Shown piece after piece: positions 1 through 6,791 of a DNA stretch of 12,714 nucleotides (position 1 is the first letter of the stretch; the number at the start of each line of letters is the position of its first letter). The notes beneath the pieces are model-generated. The model made no database searches. It was not told the origin of the DNA and saw only the letters and a program-made list of their open reading frames with translations. Origin of the DNA: Flavobacteriaceae bacterium UBA5079 (lineage in GTDB: Bacteria > Bacteroidota > Bacteroidia > Flavobacteriales > Flavobacteriaceae); assembly GCA_002414705.1 (NCBI GenBank), contig DIAL01000018.1, positions 69,517 to 82,230 of the forward strand, in the 5' to 3' direction. The translations under genes were made by a program, and so were the position numbers.

Positions 1-252
1 AACGCACGCATTGCTGATGCAAAAAATCGTGTTCTAAATAACGAAACGAGCCCAATAGAATATTATATGGAGTTTCATAAAATGGATATTTCTATTTTAT
101 CAAGTTATGTTGGAATGTGGTCTTGGCGTGTAAAGCGCCATTTTAAACCTAGTGTTTTCAATAAACTTTCAGAAAAAACGCTTCAAAAGTATGCAGATAC
201 ATTTGATATTTCAGTGGGACATTTAAAAGATATTACCAAACATGGAAATTAA
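1..252 (+). CDS. Small helix-turn-helix-like protein, 5'-truncated by window edge
   Basis: The reading frame is open from base 1, and the first visible ATG (67) lies inside the continuing frame, so the true start is probably outside the window. The visible 83 residues are basic and helical. After a helix ending in EYYMEFHKM comes DISILSSYVGMWSWRVKRHF, then LSEKTLQKYADTFDISVGHL. That order of short helices resembles a Cro/C1 (XRE) helix-turn-helix domain, where the last helix usually reads like 'leklAkaLgvsldeL'. No enzymatic motif is visible. It overlaps the BtrH-like gene by 11 bases, which suggests translational coupling and membership of the same operon. It could be a local regulator or a small scaffold protein; the HTH reading comes from eye alignment only. 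The possibility that it is the C-terminus of a larger protein cannot be excluded. Confidence 0.6.
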   Translation, partial: NARIADAKNRVLNNETSPIEYYMEFHKMDISILSSYVGMWSWRVKRHFKPSVFNKLSEKTLQKYADTFDISVGHLKDITKHGN

Positions 253-1240
253 TTTTACACATCATCAAACAGCTCATTGTGAAAACGGTGTAATTTCCAA
301 TTTAATGAAGCATCATGGCTTCCAAATAAGCGAACCTTTAGCATTTGGTATTGGTTCTGGTTTACTGTATTGTTATATTCCATTTTTAAAAGTAAATCAT
401 GCACCAGCTCTAACATACAGAGCCATGCCTGGTTTTATATTTAAGCGTTTTGCAAAACGTGTTGGTATTGAAATTAAACGTGAAAAATTTAAAAATCCAG
501 CAGATGCCAAAGCACGATTGGATACTAATTTGGCAAACAACAATCCTGTAGGCTTACAAGTTGGTGTTTATAATTTGGTGTATTTCCCTGATGAATATCG
601 CTTTCATTTTAATGCGCACAACCTCATTGTTTACGGAAAGAATCAGGACACTTATTTGGTAAGTGATCCGGTTATGGAAACAGTAACAACTTTAACAGCA
701 AAAGAACTTGAAAAAGTCCGTTTTGCTAAAGGTCCTTTTGCACCAAAAGGCCACATGTATTACCCCATTGCTTTTCCTGAAACGTTAGATATTGAAAAAG
801 CCATTATAAAAGGTATTAAACATACATGTCGTGATATGTTGGCTCCTATGCCAGTTATAGGTGTAAAAGGTATCCGTTATGTAGCGAAATTAATTCGTAA
901 ATGGCCAAAAAATAAAGGTGTAAAAGTTGCCAATCATTATTTAGGTCAAGTGGTTAGAATGCAAGAAGAAATTGGAACTGGTGGTGGCGGATTTCGGTAT
1001 ATTTTTGCCGCATTTCTGCAAGAATCAAGTGGTATTTTAAACAATCCGAAATTAGCTGAATTATCAAAAGAAATGACCATTATTGGTGATTTATGGCGTG
1101 ATTTTGCTTTAGATGCTTCGCGAATTTATAAAAACCGAAGCGCAAAAGATGATGCATATAATAATGTTGCCAGTCAGTTAGAAACTATTGCCGACAAAGA
1201 AGAAGTATTCTTTAAAAAATTAAAAAAAGCCATAAAATAA
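242..1240 (+). CDS. BtrH-type acyl-ACP acyltransferase (BtrH_N / DUF4872)
   Basis: This 332-residue protein has the layout of BtrH-family proteins. In butirosin biosynthesis BtrH moves an acyl group from an acyl carrier protein to an amine acceptor. The N-terminal HCENG motif places a likely nucleophile at Cys13. His126 in NAHNLIVYG and Asp142 in LVSDPV are spaced as in a papain-like triad. The C-terminal part (about 170-332) is helical with many Lys and Arg and fits the DUF4872 region. There is no signal peptide or membrane segment, so it should act in the cytoplasm. It overlaps the gene before it by 11 bases and abuts the ABC transporter. Genes of this kind occur in flexirubin-type clusters of Bacteroidetes. 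A role in transferring a polyene acyl chain from the ACP encoded at 6508 is inference; acceptor and product are unknown. Confidence 0.8.
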   Translation: MEINFTHHQTAHCENGVISNLMKHHGFQISEPLAFGIGSGLLYCYIPFLKVNHAPALTYRAMPGFIFKRFAKRVGIEIKREKFKNPADAKARLDTNLANNNPVGLQVGVYNLVYFPDEYRFHFNAHNLIVYGKNQDTYLVSDPVMETVTTLTAKELEKVRFAKGPFAPKGHMYYPIAFPETLDIEKAIIKGIKHTCRDMLAPMPVIGVKGIRYVAKLIRKWPKNKGVKVANHYLGQVVRMQEEIGTGGGGFRYIFAAFLQESSGILNNPKLAELSKEMTIIGDLWRDFALDASRIYKNRSAKDDAYNNVASQLETIADKEEVFFKKLKKAIK

Positions 1241-1984
1241 GTGATAGATATTCAGCATATAACCAAAAAGTATAAAGGTGCCAATAATTTTTCGGTATCT
1301 AATTTTAACTTGACCATTGCTGAAAAAGAAATTTTTGGTTTGTTAGGTCCTAATGGTGCTGGAAAAACAACGCTTATTTCCATTTTATGCTCACTCATTA
1401 AACCAACATCTGGTAGTTTTTCAATTGCTGGATTAACGTATCAAAAAAATAAAAACCAGCTGAAACAAATTATTGGTATTGTCCCTCAAGAATATGCGTT
1501 GTATCCATCATTAACGGCCTTTGAAAACTTAAAATACTTTGGAAGTATGTATGGTTTAAAAGGTAAAAGCCTAGATACCAAAATTAATTCGGCTTTAGAG
1601 CATTTGGGTTTATTAGCCTTCGCTCACAAAAAAATAGACACCTTTTCAGGCGGTATGAAACGACGTATCAATTTAATTGGTAGTGTACTTCATAATCCTA
1701 AAGTCTTGTTTTTAGACGAACCAACTGTTGGTGTAGATGTGCAATCCAAAAACGTAATAATTGCCTTTTTACAGGATCTTAATAAAAATGGCACGACCAT
1801 TATTTACACATCACATCACTTAAATGAAGCGGAAACATTTTGCACACGTGTGGCTATTATTGATCATGGTAAATTAGTAGTAAAAGGAAAGCCACAAGAA
1901 CTTATTTCACAACATTCAGGCGCACACAATCTGGAAGATGTATTTATAAATATAACTGGAAAAGCCTTACGAGATCATGCATAA
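1241..1984 (+). CDS. ABC transporter ATP-binding protein (ABC-2 exporter type)
   Basis: This is the cytoplasmic ATPase of an ABC exporter. Walker A is GPNGAGKT (36-43), the Q-loop is Gln83, the signature is FSGGM (135-139), Walker B is VLFLDEP (155-161), and the H-loop is His192 in YTSHH. All catalytic elements are intact and the 247-residue length is normal. The GTG start directly follows the TAA of the previous gene, and the resulting N-terminus (MIDIQHITKKYKG) is typical of the family. Its stop overlaps the permease start by 8 bases, so the two are almost certainly made together as one transporter. The pattern fits the drug, lipid and polyketide ABC-2 exporters. The substrate is not shown by sequence; export of the pigment or a lipid precursor is inferred from position. 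Confidence 0.93.
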   Translation: MIDIQHITKKYKGANNFSVSNFNLTIAEKEIFGLLGPNGAGKTTLISILCSLIKPTSGSFSIAGLTYQKNKNQLKQIIGIVPQEYALYPSLTAFENLKYFGSMYGLKGKSLDTKINSALEHLGLLAFAHKKIDTFSGGMKRRINLIGSVLHNPKVLFLDEPTVGVDVQSKNVIIAFLQDLNKNGTTIIYTSHHLNEAETFCTRVAIIDHGKLVVKGKPQELISQHSGAHNLEDVFINITGKALRDHA

Positions 1985-3245
1985 ACTTTGGGCTTCAACA
2001 TATAAGGAATTTTTACTACTCACGAGAGATATTGGTGGTATTGCCATACTTTTTGTAATGCCTTTAGTACTAATTATTACTATTACGCTTATTCAGGATA
2101 GTACGTTTAAATCGGTTACTGATAGTCAAATTCCTATTCTGGTTGTTGATAAGGACCAAGGAGATGTTTCTAAAATTATCCTAAAAGGTCTTAATGAATC
2201 AGGTTCTTTTCAAGTGATAACAGAGTCAGATGAAAGCGCAGCACGTGATCTAGTTTTTAAAGGAAAATACCAACTAGCTATTATTATTCCTCAAGATTTA
2301 TCAACCAGTCTTTCAAAAAAAGTCTCGCAAAATGTAGATGGTATTATTGCCAAATTTGGATTAGAAGAAACTACAGAATCTGCTAATCCCACCAAAATAG
2401 AAAGCAAACAGGTTACTCTCTATTTTGATCCAGCAACGCAAATGACATTTAAAAGTTCCGTGAAAAATGGAATTGATAAAATGATTTCAAAAATAGAAAC
2501 GCAATCCATTTACAAAGCATTTCAAGAACAAATTTCAGATGACCCAAATGATGTTATTTTTGAAACCGACACCTTTATCACATTTAAAGAAGTGTTACCA
2601 TCCGATAATGATAAAGAAATGATTCCAAATTCGGTTCAGCATAATGTGCCTGCTTGGACACTTTTTGCCATATTTTTTATTATTGTACCACTTTCTATTA
2701 ACATTGTTAAGGAGAAAAGTCAAGGTACATTTGTGAGATTACGAACAAACCCTGTTTCTTATGCAACCGTTTTAGGAGGAAAAACACTCGTTTATTTAGT
2801 GGTTTGTTTAATACAGTTTGTTTTAATGCTATTAATTGGCATCTATGTTTTTCCAGCCATCGGATTACCAACTTTAGATGTTTCTGGTAGAATTCCCTTA
2901 CTGTTTGTAGTTGCCACATTTGCTGGATTAGCAGCTATTGGACTGGGTTTATTATTAGGTACTATTGCTAAAACACAAGAACAATCAGCCCCTTTTGGTG
3001 CAACATTTGTTGTTATCCTTGCCGCTTTAGGTGGTGTTTGGGTTCCCGTTTTTGTTATGCCTAAAGTCATGCAAACCTTATCACATATTTCACCCATGAA
3101 TTGGGGATTAAATGCATTTTACGATGTATTTTTACGAAATGGGACTTTTACAGATATATTACCAGAAATCAGTTTGTTGCTCCTATTTTTTTTAGCAACA
3201 ACCTTAATTGCAATTATTTATAATGAAAAAAAGAATGCCGTCTAA
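1977..3245 (+). CDS. ABC-2 type transporter permease
   Basis: This 422-residue inner-membrane protein is the partner of the ATPase just upstream. One membrane segment near the N-terminus (about 22-39) is followed by a large extracytoplasmic domain (about 40-222). Five hydrophobic stretches come next, at about 224-244, 267-295, 306-330, 338-361 and 398-415. This layout is that of the ABC2_membrane_3 group of exporters. The start at the ATG inside the ATPase stop region (8-base overlap) gives a short cytoplasmic lead before the first segment. The 3' end overlaps the thioesterase start by 23 bases. The exported compound is unknown; location beside the pigment enzymes suggests an aryl polyene or its lipid carrier. 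Confidence 0.9.
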   Translation: MHKLWASTYKEFLLLTRDIGGIAILFVMPLVLIITITLIQDSTFKSVTDSQIPILVVDKDQGDVSKIILKGLNESGSFQVITESDESAARDLVFKGKYQLAIIIPQDLSTSLSKKVSQNVDGIIAKFGLEETTESANPTKIESKQVTLYFDPATQMTFKSSVKNGIDKMISKIETQSIYKAFQEQISDDPNDVIFETDTFITFKEVLPSDNDKEMIPNSVQHNVPAWTLFAIFFIIVPLSINIVKEKSQGTFVRLRTNPVSYATVLGGKTLVYLVVCLIQFVLMLLIGIYVFPAIGLPTLDVSGRIPLLFVVATFAGLAAIGLGLLLGTIAKTQEQSAPFGATFVVILAALGGVWVPVFVMPKVMQTLSHISPMNWGLNAFYDVFLRNGTFTDILPEISLLLLFFLATTLIAIIYNEKKNAV

Positions 3246-3675
3246 ACAAAAAGAAATTGTTCATACCAGTGAAGTTCGGGTGCGTTTTGTTGAAACTGAT
3301 CCATTAGGAATTGTTTGGCATGGCAATTATATTCAATATTTCGAAGATGGTCGCGAAGCTTTCGGTCGTATTCATGGTATATCCTATTTAGATCAAAAAG
3401 AATTTGGATTTGCAACACCAATAGTAAAATCCAGTACAGACCATAAATTACCCTTACGTTATGGCGATATTGCTACCGTAAAAACCATTTATATAGATAG
3501 TCCAGCTGCAAAAATGGTTTTTCGATATGAAATTTACAATCAAAATAATCAGTTAGTTTGTACAGGTGAAACCACTCAAGTTTTTGTAGACAAAATTGGT
3601 GAAGGTGATTTATCACTAAACATCCCACCATTTTTTAAAGCGTGGAAACAAAAAGTTGGCTTATTGAATGACTAA
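3223..3675 (+). CDS. Hot-dog acyl-CoA/acyl-ACP thioesterase (4HBT family)
   Basis: This is a 150-residue single hot-dog domain. The family motif FVETDPLGIVWHGNY contains Asp26, which matches the catalytic Asp of 4-hydroxybenzoyl-CoA thioesterases (…DxDPxGIV…NY), followed by FEDGREAFGR on the long helix. Two ATG codons, 3223 and 3235, are possible starts; 3223 is chosen because an in-frame TTG at 3208 would overlap the permease further. The next gene starts within its last 8 bases. Such thioesterases are regular members of aryl polyene clusters, where they may release or proofread ACP-bound chains. The enzyme should hydrolyse thioesters in the cytoplasm. Its exact substrate (aryl, short fatty acyl or polyene) cannot be read from sequence. 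Confidence 0.87.
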   Translation: MKKRMPSKQKEIVHTSEVRVRFVETDPLGIVWHGNYIQYFEDGREAFGRIHGISYLDQKEFGFATPIVKSSTDHKLPLRYGDIATVKTIYIDSPAAKMVFRYEIYNQNNQLVCTGETTQVFVDKIGEGDLSLNIPPFFKAWKQKVGLLND

Positions 3676-4819
3676 AGTTTATGCTTCATATAACAATATT
3701 GTTTCTGCTCTAGGTTTTACTAGCGAAACTGTTGTAGAGCAAATTCACAACGAAACATCTGGTTTACAACGCATTCATGATAGATCCATTTTACCAGATC
3801 CATTTTATTCTGCATTAATAGATACCGTTATTTTAGAAACAGAATTTCAAAAACTGAAGCCAAGAACAGACTTTACCAGATTGGAAAAAATGATGCTAAC
3901 ATCATTAAATTCGGTAATTTCAGATTCTAAAATTGAATTAAATAAACGTGTTGGACTTATCATTTCTACTACAAAAGGCAATATAGATGCTTTAGATTCT
4001 GACAATCCATTTCCTGCTGAACGCGCTTATTTGCATACATTAGGAAATACCATTCGTGATTTTTTCGACTTTAAAAATGATGCTATTATTGTTTCAAACG
4101 CATGCGTTTCTGGCATTTTAGCTGTTGCAATTGCTAAACGCTATATTTTACAAAACACTTACGATCATGTTTTTGTAGTGAGTGGTGATGTGGTAAGTCA
4201 GTTTATTTTATCCGGTTTCAATTCGTTTCAGGCATTAAGTAGTGAACTTTGCAAACCGTATGATGTAAATAGAGCTGGCATAAATATTGGAGAAGTTTCA
4301 GCAGCCGTTTTAGTAACAAAAGATGAAACTAATTTATCAGAAGAAGCTGTTGAAATTTTAGGCGAAAGTTCTTGTAACGATGCAAATCATATTTCTGGAC
4401 CATCCAGAACTGGCGAGGGTTTACACAGAAGTATTGAATCCGCACTAAAGCAAGCAGGATTAAAACCAACTGAAATAGATTATATTTCTGCCCATGGAAC
4501 AGCCACGCAATTTAATGATGAAATGGAAGCAATTGCCTTCAACCGCTCACATTTACAGGAGATTCCTGTAAACAGTTTAAAAGGCTATTTTGGGCATACG
4601 CTTGGCGCCTCAGGCCTTTTGGAAACTATTGTTGGTATGCACAGTCTAAAAAATAACACGCTATATGCTTCCAAAGGTTTTGATACATTAGGTGTTTCTC
4701 ATCCTTTACATATTATAAAAAGTACACAAAACAATAAATCGTTACACACATTTCTCAAAACTGCGTCTGGTTTTGGTGGTTGCAATACGGCTGTTGTTTT
4801 TAAAAAACTAATACATTAA
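3668..4819 (+). CDS. Beta-ketoacyl-ACP synthase with complete Cys-His-His triad
   Basis: This 383-residue condensing enzyme has the KAS I/II fold. The nucleophile is Cys146 in SNACVSG, the two histidines are His276 (AHGTAT) and His310 (GYFGHTLGASG), and Lys305 precedes the second histidine. The C-terminal loop SGFGGCNTAVVF is intact. It should catalyse a decarboxylative Claisen condensation with malonyl-ACP. The N-terminal part is divergent from FabF and short, as in secondary-metabolite ketosynthases. It overlaps the thioesterase by 8 bases and precedes the methyltransferase by 4. It is one of two triad-complete ketosynthases in the window. It may act in chain initiation or make a second chain, while the pair at 6792-9058 carries out elongation; that division is inference. 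Confidence 0.92.
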   Translation: MTKVYASYNNIVSALGFTSETVVEQIHNETSGLQRIHDRSILPDPFYSALIDTVILETEFQKLKPRTDFTRLEKMMLTSLNSVISDSKIELNKRVGLIISTTKGNIDALDSDNPFPAERAYLHTLGNTIRDFFDFKNDAIIVSNACVSGILAVAIAKRYILQNTYDHVFVVSGDVVSQFILSGFNSFQALSSELCKPYDVNRAGINIGEVSAAVLVTKDETNLSEEAVEILGESSCNDANHISGPSRTGEGLHRSIESALKQAGLKPTEIDYISAHGTATQFNDEMEAIAFNRSHLQEIPVNSLKGYFGHTLGASGLLETIVGMHSLKNNTLYASKGFDTLGVSHPLHIIKSTQNNKSLHTFLKTASGFGGCNTAVVFKKLIH

Positions 4820-4823
4820 AATT

Positions 4824-5885
4824 ATGTCAAACAAGTCCATAAGAGCTATTGATGCTGTCCAAGAAGCCGAGAAAATAGCCTTTGCACCTTTTGTGTTTCA
4901 GGCCGTGGTTGCTTTAAGGAAATTGGGCATATTTGAACTGATTTTTAAATATCGAAAAAAAAGTGGTATTTCTTTAGAAAACATTTCTAAAGAACTTCAA
5001 TTAAGTGTTTATGGCGTTGGTGTTTTATTAGAAATTGCTGAAAGCTATAATATTTTGAATAAAGACGAAAAAGATTGTTTTGAATTAACAAAAACAGGTT
5101 ATTATTTAGCCTTTGATAGAACGGTTGATGTCAACATCAATTTCACACAAGATGTCTGTTATAAAGGATTATTTCATTTAACAGAAGCTATAGAAACAGG
5201 GAAACCAGCTGGCTTAAAAGAATTGGGAGATTGGGAAACCATTTATCAAGGCCTTTCGGTTTTACCAAAAAATATTCAAAAAGCATGGTTTGAATTTGAT
5301 CATCATTATTCTGACGATGTCTTTCAAGAAGCATTAGAATTTGTATTTAGTAATAATCCTAAAACGGTTTATGATGTTGGTGCAAACACAGGGAAATTTG
5401 CTATTAGTGGCAGTAAATACAGCGACTCGGTTTCTATTAAGATGATTGATTTACCTGGTCAACTCCAAATTGCCTTAAAAAATGTAGAACTTGCTGGATT
5501 TAAAGATCGTGTTACTCATCATAAAATAGATTGGCTATCAGAAAATCCAGAACTACCATTTGGTGCAGATACTATTTGGATGAGTCAGTTTTTAGATTGT
5601 TTTTCTGAAGATGAAATCCTCGTGATACTAAAAGCTTGCGCCAAAGCCTTAACTGATAGCGGTGAGGTACTTATTATGGAGACCTTTACCGACAGACAAC
5701 GTTTTGATAATGCTAAATTTATTTTAGAGGCTACATCACTTTACTTTACGGTTATGGCTAATGGAAATAGTAAAATGTATCCTTCAACCGTATTGATGAA
5801 ATTAATAGATCAAGCTGGTTTAAAACTTATTGAAGATCGTCCTATAGGTGAATATCACACTATTTTTGCTTGTAAGAAAAAATAA
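4824..5885 (+). CDS. SAM-dependent methyltransferase with winged-helix N-terminus
   Basis: The 353-residue protein has the layout of plant-type small-molecule methyltransferases. A helical winged-helix dimerisation part (about 15-100) precedes a Rossmann-like SAM domain with VYDVGANTGKF (182-192) and an acidic residue at Asp209 (MIDLPGQL). In classical O-methyltransferases a catalytic His precedes the W-S-D/E-E stretch (HDWSDE). Here the matching stretch reads FLDCFSEDE, with Asp258 at the His position, so ring C-methylation or another mechanism is possible. Methyl-substituted aromatic heads are known in flexirubins and aryl polyenes, which fits the context. It is cytoplasmic. The start ATG lies 4 bases after the ketosynthase stop and gives a normal N-terminus. 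Confidence 0.87.
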   Translation: MSNKSIRAIDAVQEAEKIAFAPFVFQAVVALRKLGIFELIFKYRKKSGISLENISKELQLSVYGVGVLLEIAESYNILNKDEKDCFELTKTGYYLAFDRTVDVNINFTQDVCYKGLFHLTEAIETGKPAGLKELGDWETIYQGLSVLPKNIQKAWFEFDHHYSDDVFQEALEFVFSNNPKTVYDVGANTGKFAISGSKYSDSVSIKMIDLPGQLQIALKNVELAGFKDRVTHHKIDWLSENPELPFGADTIWMSQFLDCFSEDEILVILKACAKALTDSGEVLIMETFTDRQRFDNAKFILEATSLYFTVMANGNSKMYPSTVLMKLIDQAGLKLIEDRPIGEYHTIFACKKK

Positions 5886-5888
5886 ATT

Positions 5889-6506
5889 ATGACATCTAAT
5901 TATCACATAACATCCCATTGCCATATTAAAAACCAAACAGTTTCCTTAAATGGTGTTGAGGTATTTCATGATGATTCAGAATTGTTTCCTGATTTTATAA
6001 AACATGTCTATAAAGCTTTTGAAACAAAATACCCGAAGTTTTTTAAAATGGATAACTTAAGCAAGTTGGCTTTTTTAGCAGCTGACATCATTCTTAAAAA
6101 CGAAAATTTGGACACTCAAAAAGAACAGAATATAGCCATTGTATTTTCTAATAAAGCAGCGAGTCTGGATACCGATCGTTTGCATCAAGAAGCCATACAA
6201 AATAGCAGTAACTATTTTCCTAGTCCAGCTGTATTTGTGTACACATTACCAAACATTTGTATTGGAGAGATAAGTATTAAATATAAGCTGTTTTCTGAAA
6301 ATAGTTTTTTTATCTTTGACACCTTAAACGCTGAACATTTAGCTAGTTATTCCAATAGTTTATTGGACATGAAAAAAGCAGATAAAGTACTTTGCGGTTG
6401 GGTGGATTTTGACGAAAACCACTATGAAGCATTTTTATATTTGGTAGCAAAAAATGGAAAAACAGCACATAGTAAAGAACATATAACAACTTTATACAAC
6501 ACATAA
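5889..6506 (+). CDS. Half-length, triad-less ketosynthase-like protein
   Basis: This protein of only 205 residues resembles the N-terminal half of a ketosynthase (Ketoacyl-synt_2-like). Its stretch SPAVFVYTLPNICIGEISI (112-130) lines up without gaps with residues 108-126 of the chain-length-factor-like protein at 7994, sharing Pro, Phe, Asn, Gly and Ile at equal spacing. The following region, where a nucleophile Cys would lie (about 135-151), has none. The C-terminal half with both catalytic histidines is absent. There is no frameshift: start and stop sit cleanly between the methyltransferase (3-base gap) and the ACP (1-base gap), and the codon use is like the neighbours, so it looks like a maintained gene and not debris. 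A structural or gatekeeping role beside the ACP is possible; its function is not known to me. Confidence 0.75.
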   Translation: MTSNYHITSHCHIKNQTVSLNGVEVFHDDSELFPDFIKHVYKAFETKYPKFFKMDNLSKLAFLAADIILKNENLDTQKEQNIAIVFSNKAASLDTDRLHQEAIQNSSNYFPSPAVFVYTLPNICIGEISIKYKLFSENSFFIFDTLNAEHLASYSNSLLDMKKADKVLCGWVDFDENHYEAFLYLVAKNGKTAHSKEHITTLYNT

Positions 6507-6507
6507 T

Positions 6508-6765
6508 ATGGAGGCACTAAAACTAGAATTAAAAGAAAATATTATTGAGCAATTAAATCTTGAAGATATGACTGTTGCTGATATTGGAGATGATGATATG
6601 CTGTTTGGAGATGGACTTGGATTAGATTCTATTGATGCTTTAGAATTGATTGTCATGCTAGACAAAAACTATGGTATTAAATTAACAGACCCTAAAGAAG
6701 GTAGACATATTTTTGAATCTGTTAATACCATGGCTGCTTACATTACAGAACACCGTTCTAAATAA
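6508..6765 (+). CDS. Acyl carrier protein
   Basis: This acidic 85-residue helical protein has the carrier-protein motif GLDSID, with Ser41 as the 4'-phosphopantetheine attachment site. Helix 2 follows as ALELIVMLDKNYGI, and acidic patches (DIGDDD, GDGLGLD) are typical of bacterial ACPs. It must be activated by a phosphopantetheinyl transferase, which is not in this window. It is likely to carry the growing aryl polyene or fatty chain for the ketosynthases on either side. The start lies 1 base after the previous stop, and 26 bases separate it from the next ketosynthase, the widest gap in the operon. Aryl polyene clusters often carry two ACPs; only one is seen here. Confidence 0.95.
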   Translation: MEALKLELKENIIEQLNLEDMTVADIGDDDMLFGDGLGLDSIDALELIVMLDKNYGIKLTDPKEGRHIFESVNTMAAYITEHRSK

Positions 6766-6791
6766 TTTGTTAGTTAGAAGCGATAAATAAT

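Noticed and set aside
2707..3097. Two antisense reading frames under the permease
   Set aside because: They mirror hydrophobic codons of the permease, have no family motif and are not spaced like genes.
3186..3193. Run of eight T in the last permease segment as a slippage or phase-variation site
   Set aside because: Such runs are expected in AT-rich DNA encoding Phe/Leu-rich membrane segments, and the frame is intact.
3208..3222. Longer thioesterase start at a TTG
   Set aside because: ATG codons at 3223 and 3235 give a family-like N-terminus; the TTG would only extend the overlap with the permease.
5889..6506. Half-ketosynthase as a pseudogene
   Set aside because: Clean start and stop, tight spacing and neighbour-like codon use argue for a maintained gene.
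6766..6791. Possible internal promoter in the widest gap
   Set aside because: A TAATTTG-like string lies at the ACP stop, but one T is missing from the -7 consensus and no -33 TTG partner is convincing.
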